Position numbers and translations under genes: made by a program. From contig OX327706.1 of assembly GCA_946807835.1 (NCBI GenBank), positions 20,263,001-20,327,000 on the forward strand: a stretch of 64,000 nucleotides of DNA, given 5' to 3'. The stretch is from Ailanthus altissimus (Eukaryota > Streptophyta > Magnoliopsida > Sapindales > Simaroubaceae). The notes under the pieces are model-generated. The model was given only the letters and a program-made list of their open reading frames with translations, did no database searches and was not told the DNA's origin. Shown one piece after another: positions 57,892-64,000 of this stretch (position 1 is its first letter; each line of letters opens with the position of its first letter).

Positions 57892-60800
57892 CTGCACAAT
57901 ATGACCAAGTAACCTGCTTCCTAAAATATTCTGGTTGGAATCTGAAAATGGTAGCATAGAAGATTTGAGGTAACTTCTTAGGACAAGTGTGACATTAGTC
58001 CATGACATCCTCTTTGTTTTACCCATTCTGAAGGGTCACAGTTCTGAAATTTTTGGAGAGTAAAAACTCTCGTAATTACTGGTACTTTTCTGTTGGTTTA
58101 TACGAACCAAATTATTTTTTTATAAAGTAATTGATATTTAGCCGTTATATTAGTTGCTTCCCACAACAATGGGCTTTGTTCTGCTGGGCATCTCTTAGAT
58201 TTCGTTATTGTGAACATTCAGACATTGATGGCACTGAAACTGTGGCAGCATTCTTATCACCGTTTAATTGTTTTGCATGCTAATTAAAATTTTATTTCAT
58301 GTGTAAATTTGGCATTCATCCCGGAACACAGCGTAGAGTCTTTCATTACAGTAGGCCTCACTGTAAAAATGTTTTTTTCAATGCCTCTTGCCTCTCAAGA
58401 TAAGTAGACAGAATACTGTAGTAAGATGATGACCCGGATACCTATTGTACAATTTAATTAGCATAGGTTCCAATTAAGTTAATGTCATTTGAAGTAATAT
58501 CTAGTGATTAATTGCTAATTTTATATAAGCATGCTGGCCTGTTTCTTACACTTCTGTTGTGAAGTTGATTTTTGCTTTCAGAACTATGGAATATCCTTAA
58601 TAGATGCTAAATATCCTTTATTATTAATGGGCTGCAGGTTGCATGAAAGTGTTGACTAGACAGAGTTATAGCTTAATGAGTATATTAGAAAACTGGTTAA
58701 CTTGTCCACCTACACTGCTTACACTACCGTGGGGGTACTAGACTACCATGACTAAATTTTCAACTTTATCTGTGCTATTTCCTTACGAGTCTTGTTAAAC
58801 AAAGAAGTTTTTGGCTGAGCACCACAGAGAATTCAAGGAACTATCAATTAAATTTCAAGTAATCTGAGGCCAAAGAGTGGCTAGGCTGGCTTTTTGATGG
58901 CTGTTCAACTATGAGCTGCAGCATTGTCAATGCATGAGAAATGGTCTGAATCATGTGTTACAGTAATTTAGTGAGAATCTTGACAATATACAGCTAGAAA
59001 TCTTGACAATAATATAGTTATAAATCTTGTAAAACTTTCATTTTTCTTAACAACAAGGTCTTGCTTTAAACTAGAAACTGGCATTTTGTTTAGCCACAAT
59101 TTTGTTTCTCCTTTAGGTTATGTTCTGGCTCCAGGGTGTTCTTTGTGGTGGGCAAATTTCCATCATACGTGCATTTTAGGACATCTGATTTTCTCACCAC
59201 CCGGGATCCAACTGGCACCTCTTTGGTTTTTGGACGAATGTCCTGCAGAAGTGCAGTTATCCCTTGAAGCATTAGTGCATGCAATTATTCATGTCTTAAT
59301 TTGTATTTAACTGAAAATGCTTTCTGAATTCTGCCTGGTCCAGCATCTTAAATCTGTATCTGCCATTTGTAAAATTTCAGTAGCATGGTGTGCTGATGCT
59401 AAAATATCCTGTGGAATTAATATTATCCTCAACTGGTAGATCATTTCCTTTTGTTAAGCATTAGGAATTCTATTGTTAATGTTGAGCGCCTTGATTTCAA
59501 TGAGGGTTCAATAGGTTCTTTCTCTTTCATGAAATTTATTATATTCACTGGTGAGTTTTTATGGATTTGAAAGTGTTAGGAAAGTTTGGGAAATAATGAG
59601 GATTAATTTAAAAGATATTAACGAGTTTTTTTTGTAAATAGGTCCTATATAGTTGACTAGATTATCCATGATATAGCTATTTACTTTCATTTATTTCCTA
59701 AAGATCAGCTCTTTGTTTAGGATGGGATTAATTTCTTTTTTTGTTTTGAATTTGTCAACTCTCTTGTACTATTTGAGGTCTTGTACCAATTCATAGAAGC
59801 AATACGGAGAAATATTTTTTTTCCTTTCTTGCAGGAAGAGTCTAGTGGAAACATTATTCATGTATATTAAAATCTGACTATGTGAATTAAAAAAAAAATT
59901 ATTAAGTTTATAACAATTTAGATGTAAAATATGAAAGGCAAATAATTAACATTTATAAAATATTAAAATAAAATAAAATGAATTTTACAAAACAAAAGCT
60001 AAATGCTAAAATCTTAAAACTCATATAAAACAAATTATAACAAGGGAAATTGATAATTTAGTCTCTCAGTTTTTGTTGAATTATTCATTAAATTTTTAAC
60101 TTTTTTTTAAAATATTCAATTATATCCTTTTTGTTACTATTTTTAATCTTTGAAAGGTGATTATTTTGTTCCTAAAGCACGTTATTGGTGATTTGCCTAA
60201 TAAGAAATACAAAAGTAAAACTAAAACTTATCACTATAAATTTATATCATTAACAATTTGTGGATGAATCTCTTTTCTAGGTAATGTACTTAAAATGAAA
60301 ATGTGTTCTGTAATTTTTTTTATTGAACATGTATTGTATATTGTTTAATGATTTATTTTTAGTTTAAGTTAATTTTCTTTTTATCAAACAAAAGCCGAAT
60401 CAAAATTTGGTAATTCACATATTTTTATCAAATACGAATAAAACGAATTGAATTTGAATTTGAATTTGAATATGAATACTAATTTACTAATATGTTGTTA
60501 TACCTTACTTAAATTCAACACAAATTCAATTAGTTTATTTGTTTGCTAATTTTTAGTCCCAAGTCCCAACATCTTTCAAAAGGCTTGTACCAGTTTTGTT
60601 GGGATTGTGATTCATTGACCTAATTGCTAGTTGTTGGGGTTTATCTTCTAAATAAGACGACATGGTAGTAGGAAATATAAGCTCCGAGCTTCAGAAATCC
60701 GAGTGGACCGAGTCTGTGCTATTCCTTAGGTGACGGGCCAAAGTAGGGCAAATATAAAGCAGAGACTAGAGACGCCATAGCCCCCAAGCCCCAAAAGAAT

Positions 60801-62211
60801 TTTAAATTCAAAAATATTTTTTTTAAAAACATGTTTTTGTTAAGTTTGGACTCCTACAAGATTTTATTTTTAACATTCAAACTCCATATATTCCTCTGCT
60901 CCAATCCTGGGCTATAGAGGAATGCAATGTTGTAGCTTCTCACAACTTGTTATGACGAGATTGAAAAAAATACGCAATCAGTGACGCGTTGTATGTGGGA
61001 ATCAAAAATATATATGGCTTGGATAGAGAGATTCCTTAGTTAGATCATTAAATGAGTTGATATTTGTATAAGTGGGTATGTGCAAGAAATAAATTAGACG
61101 AGTTGGTATTTAGAAAATATAAGATTTGAGTAGAAAATTAGTATGTCTATACGTAGGAAATAATTAATTAGGTAATTTCTTTTTTTCTCCAGAGCGTGAA
61201 TCACGATTTTATGTGAGAGGGAGTATTTTATAGAAAAGAAGCTTTGTTATTGAGAGAGAGTATTTTCTAGATACGATATTTTTATTCTTTGGGCATGAAT
61301 TTAGGAGACGATAAAGGGATGAATGGTGGGTGACTGTGAATACACGAGGGTGAATTTGATGGTGGTTTTAGTATGAATAAATACTTTTATTGCTTTAGCA
61401 AAATTATGCTCTTAAAAACATTTTTATTAAGAGTATAAACTCAAAGAAAGAGTTTTTTTTTAAAAAGTAAGATAACACAATGGAGCAAGATTTTTATTAT
61501 AAAAGATAATTTTTTATTCAGATAATAAGTTTTAATAAAAGTACTATTAAATAAAAATAAATTTTAAATAATTAATCAAAAAATAATTAATATCTATGAT
61601 TTTTTTTTATAAAAAAAGTGTGCATACACTAGCAATCAGGTTTATATATATATATATATATATATTTTTAATAGATTATATTAATTATATTACACTGATG
61701 ATAACATATCAGAGTACACTATTGATATTCTAAGCAACTATACAATCAAATTTTTTTGGAAACAATACGTACATTATTGATATTATAAGCAACTATACAA
61801 TTGAGACTTTTTTCGAAGCAAAATAACACGTAAATACAATCGAAACTTTTTCAGGAAGAAAGCAACACGTATATTTTTTAGGTATATCCTACTTGAGCTA
61901 GGCTATTAGAATTATAAAGAGTAACTTGTACAATTTTAAATACATTCCACTCAAATTAGAAGGCTCTAATTTCACAAAACAAAAATAATAAGTCAATTAC
62001 CATAATATCTATTAGGGCTCAAACTATTAAATTTAATTAAAAAATGTGTACAAAACTGACCGTTAGAGCAAGCCATAAAGTGCGCTTAAAAGATTTTAAT
62101 CTAATAAGCTTCACCATATATATGTACTCCTTTTACACCACACGTCAATAAGTAATCTTAAATACCTCAATAAATGAGCCTCAAAATAATGATTTGGGTC
62201 TTAACATGAGC
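57892..62211. other. 3' flank and intergenic region after QNG1
   Basis: The first kilobase is less AT-rich and probably includes the 3' UTR. No further gene is recognised. A (TA)n run lies at 61,642-61,665. Confidence 0.45.
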
Positions 62212-62280
62212 AAGAATATACAATATCGTATGATTAATATGTTAAACTTGCATACGACATTAATCATATTGTATATTCTT
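62212..62280. repeat. 69-bp hairpin
   Basis: The outer arms pair perfectly for 15 bases (AAGAATATACAATAT). Pairing continues with small offsets (CGTATGATTAATATG against ATGATTAATGTCGTATG). The loop is about 8 bases. Confidence 0.75.
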
Positions 62281-62328
62281 TATACAATAGTCTTGTTGCC
62301 AAATATATGTATGGGTCACGATATTCTT

Positions 62329-62329
<1 letters not shown>

Positions 62330-62372
<43 letters not shown>
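62330..62372. repeat. (TA)n microsatellite
   Basis: Uninterrupted TA repeat. Confidence 0.95.
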
Positions 62373-62375
<3 letters not shown>

Positions 62376-62376
<1 letters not shown>

Positions 62377-62800
62377 CTAGCCATGAAAATTATTGCAACA
62401 AAATATTTTCATAGGCCATAAATTTATTCATTTCTATATAATTCAATTTAGGTCATCAAACTTTATGGCCATAAAATTAATAAGTTTGTTTGGATGTAAA
62501 ATTTAGTTTTAAGTTTTTTTCTTTAATTTATAAATTTGGCCAAGAAAAGTTTTGTAGCTAAAGAGTAAATTTTAGCTATGAATAAAATTTAGCCACAAAC
62601 TTTTATTTTGCCTTTAATAATGGCCAGAACTAGGTATGAAATAGTATTTGGGTACAAAATAATTTTATCGTTAGTTAACTTTAGCCATGAAGTGTACATC
62701 TATGCATTATACGTGATGAAATGTGCCATTAAATTTTTTCATGACTAAATATACTTAGCCAAGACAATCTTGTTTTCACCACAAAGTTTGTTATGTTGCA
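62376..62800. repeat. Array of GCCATGAAA/TTTAGCCA-type motifs, CACTA-like
   Basis: About nine variants of a TTTAGCCATGAA-like motif occur in both orientations (for example 62,381, 62,414, 62,467, 62,538, 62,588, 62,683 and 62,739). Such arrays are typical of the subterminal regions of plant CACTA transposons. No CACTA terminus was found. Confidence 0.4.
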
Positions 62801-62811
62801 TCTAAATTGTA

Positions 62812-63262
62812 AAGAAAAAAAGATATTTAGATCTTTAAAATTTTAAAAAAGAATATACAAATTTTAAAAATTTCATTTACACCCTTATGAGATAATAAAT
62901 TTTATTAAAATTAATAAAAAAATTTATTAAATTTGATGAAATTATAATTATATCTTTGTTATGACTATAAAAAAAATTTAATCGATGTTGTCCATGTTAA
63001 TCAACTGTTAATCGACTATTAATCGATGCTGATCATCCGTTAATAAATGTTAAATGTGTATAAATTAATATTAACTAATTATTAACTGCATTAATTAGTT
63101 ATTGACCACACTGTTGATTTGATAAGGGGTGAACTTATATTTTTATTCTTTTTATTATTAAAGTTAACGAAATCCGTTACTTGATAGGGACATAAATGAA
63201 AATTTTAAAACTTTAAAAATTTGCACTTTTTTTTTTTAAACCTTAACAGATATCTTTTTTCT
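62812..63262. repeat. Large inverted-repeat element
   Basis: The ends match as inverted repeats (AAAGAAAAAAAGATATTT against AAGAAAAAAGATATCTG). The next blocks also mirror each other: AATTTCATTTACACCCTTATG against ATTTTCATTTATGTCCCTAT. The centre holds repeated TTAATCGAC/TGATCA-type motifs. Confidence 0.55.
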
Positions 63263-63299
63263 TATGGTAAACAAAGCCATTTTATTTTAAAAAAAAAAA

Positions 63300-63660
63300 T
63301 GAAAAAGACTAAACTCCTAAAGTTTAGAGAAAAGGATATTCAAATGTCTACATTTTCAAAAATCTTATTTAGAATCTTGTTGGGCAATGAAATTTGTTAA
63401 AGTTAGTGGTGAAAAGAGTAAAAATAAAAAATCACTCTCTTTTAACTGAAAAAATAAAAATTTCAGTCAATTATTGGTCAATGTCAATAAACTATTAATT
63501 AATATTAATGAACGGTCAGTCAATGTCAATCAATTTCAATCAATGATATTTAATAGTTAATCAATACTGATCAACAACCATCGGCCAACAAACAGACGAT
63601 CAATACTAATCAACAATCAATCAATATCTTTATAAAAAATTAATTACTGTTTTCATTTTA
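63300..63660. repeat. Diverged second copy of the 62.8-63.26 kb repeat
   Basis: GAAATTTGTTAAAGTTAGTG through AATCACTC resembles the reverse complement of 63,120-63,180. It is followed by its own array of (GTCAATCAAT)-like motifs at 63,470-63,630. Confidence 0.45.
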
Positions 63661-64000
63661 AGAAATTTTTATTTCAATTAATTCATATAGTAAAGAAACT
63701 TGAATTCAAATCTGTAAGTTGCTCATGTCTATTCGATGATAAACAAATTTTGTGATGTATTTAGACAAGCAAATATCTATGAAAAATATTAATATATTTT
63801 ATTTTTATTTAATACAACCACGTCGTATGTTTTGATTTTTTTTTTTCATCTCTTCTATTTATCATTGTAATTAAGAGTTATAAACTTTTTGTTTATACAA
63901 TAAGGTTTTTACTTGATAAATATCCAGATGATATAACACACGTATCTTACTTTAAATTCTCTTATATTAATAGTGCAATATGAAGAAATTATTATAATTA

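Noticed and set aside
62985..63625. Possible CRISPR-like spacing of short repeats
   Set aside because: The motifs are irregular and diverged, and the DNA is plant nuclear; satellite-like arrays inside transposons explain them better.

Overview
The window looks like AT-rich nuclear DNA from a flowering plant, most likely a dicot. Genes are split by GT-AG introns with T-rich 3' ends, intergenic space is long and full of small transposons, and the proteins match land-plant families (NPH3/RPT2-like, HOOKLESS1, plastid-type CK2 alpha, Kaonashi-type MULE). The species cannot be fixed from the sequence. No tRNA, rRNA or CRISPR array was recognised.

Layout. (1) 1-1078: the last two exons of an NPH3/RPT2-like (NRL) blue-light signalling protein on +, cut by the window edge. 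(2) 1.1-10 kb: noncoding, with several MITEs and hairpins. (3) 10,016-11,942 (-): a complete three-exon HOOKLESS1-type GNAT gene, with a TATA box near 12,150. (4) 12.2-24 kb: noncoding, with microsatellites, MITEs and dispersed repeats. (5) 24,104-30,819 (-): a complete ten-exon CK2 catalytic alpha subunit with an organelle-type N-terminal extension. One of its introns has a GC donor that sits in a recent tandem duplication. (6) 31-37 kb: retroelement tails, an RNase H pseudogene split by an insertion, and a hAT-like element. (7) About 37.5-45.2 kb: a large decayed Mutator-like element with two convergent genes, a mudrA-like transposase and a DUF1985/Ulp1 protease. (8) 45.2-53.3 kb: old LTR-retrotransposon debris, including a broken Ty3/gypsy reverse transcriptase. 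(9) 54,052-57,891 (+): a complete seven-exon queuosine-salvage gene (DUF2419/QNG1 family). (10) 58-64 kb: noncoding, with a long hairpin, CACTA-like motif arrays and large inverted repeats.

The four host genes are unrelated single-copy functions (light and auxin signalling, apical hook/GNAT, plastid protein kinase, micronutrient salvage) and do not form a pathway. All exon junctions were joined by hand. Every host-gene reading frame closes without an internal stop, which supports the models, but no transcript data were available.

The most informative part is the MULE. Both of its genes can still be read exon by exon. At least seven of its premature stops, plus the lost zinc ligands, fit single G:C to A:T changes, as expected from deamination of methylated cytosine in a silenced element. 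GC-rich palindromes lie near both ends. I saw no convincing undescribed system; the findings are structural and evolutionary observations.
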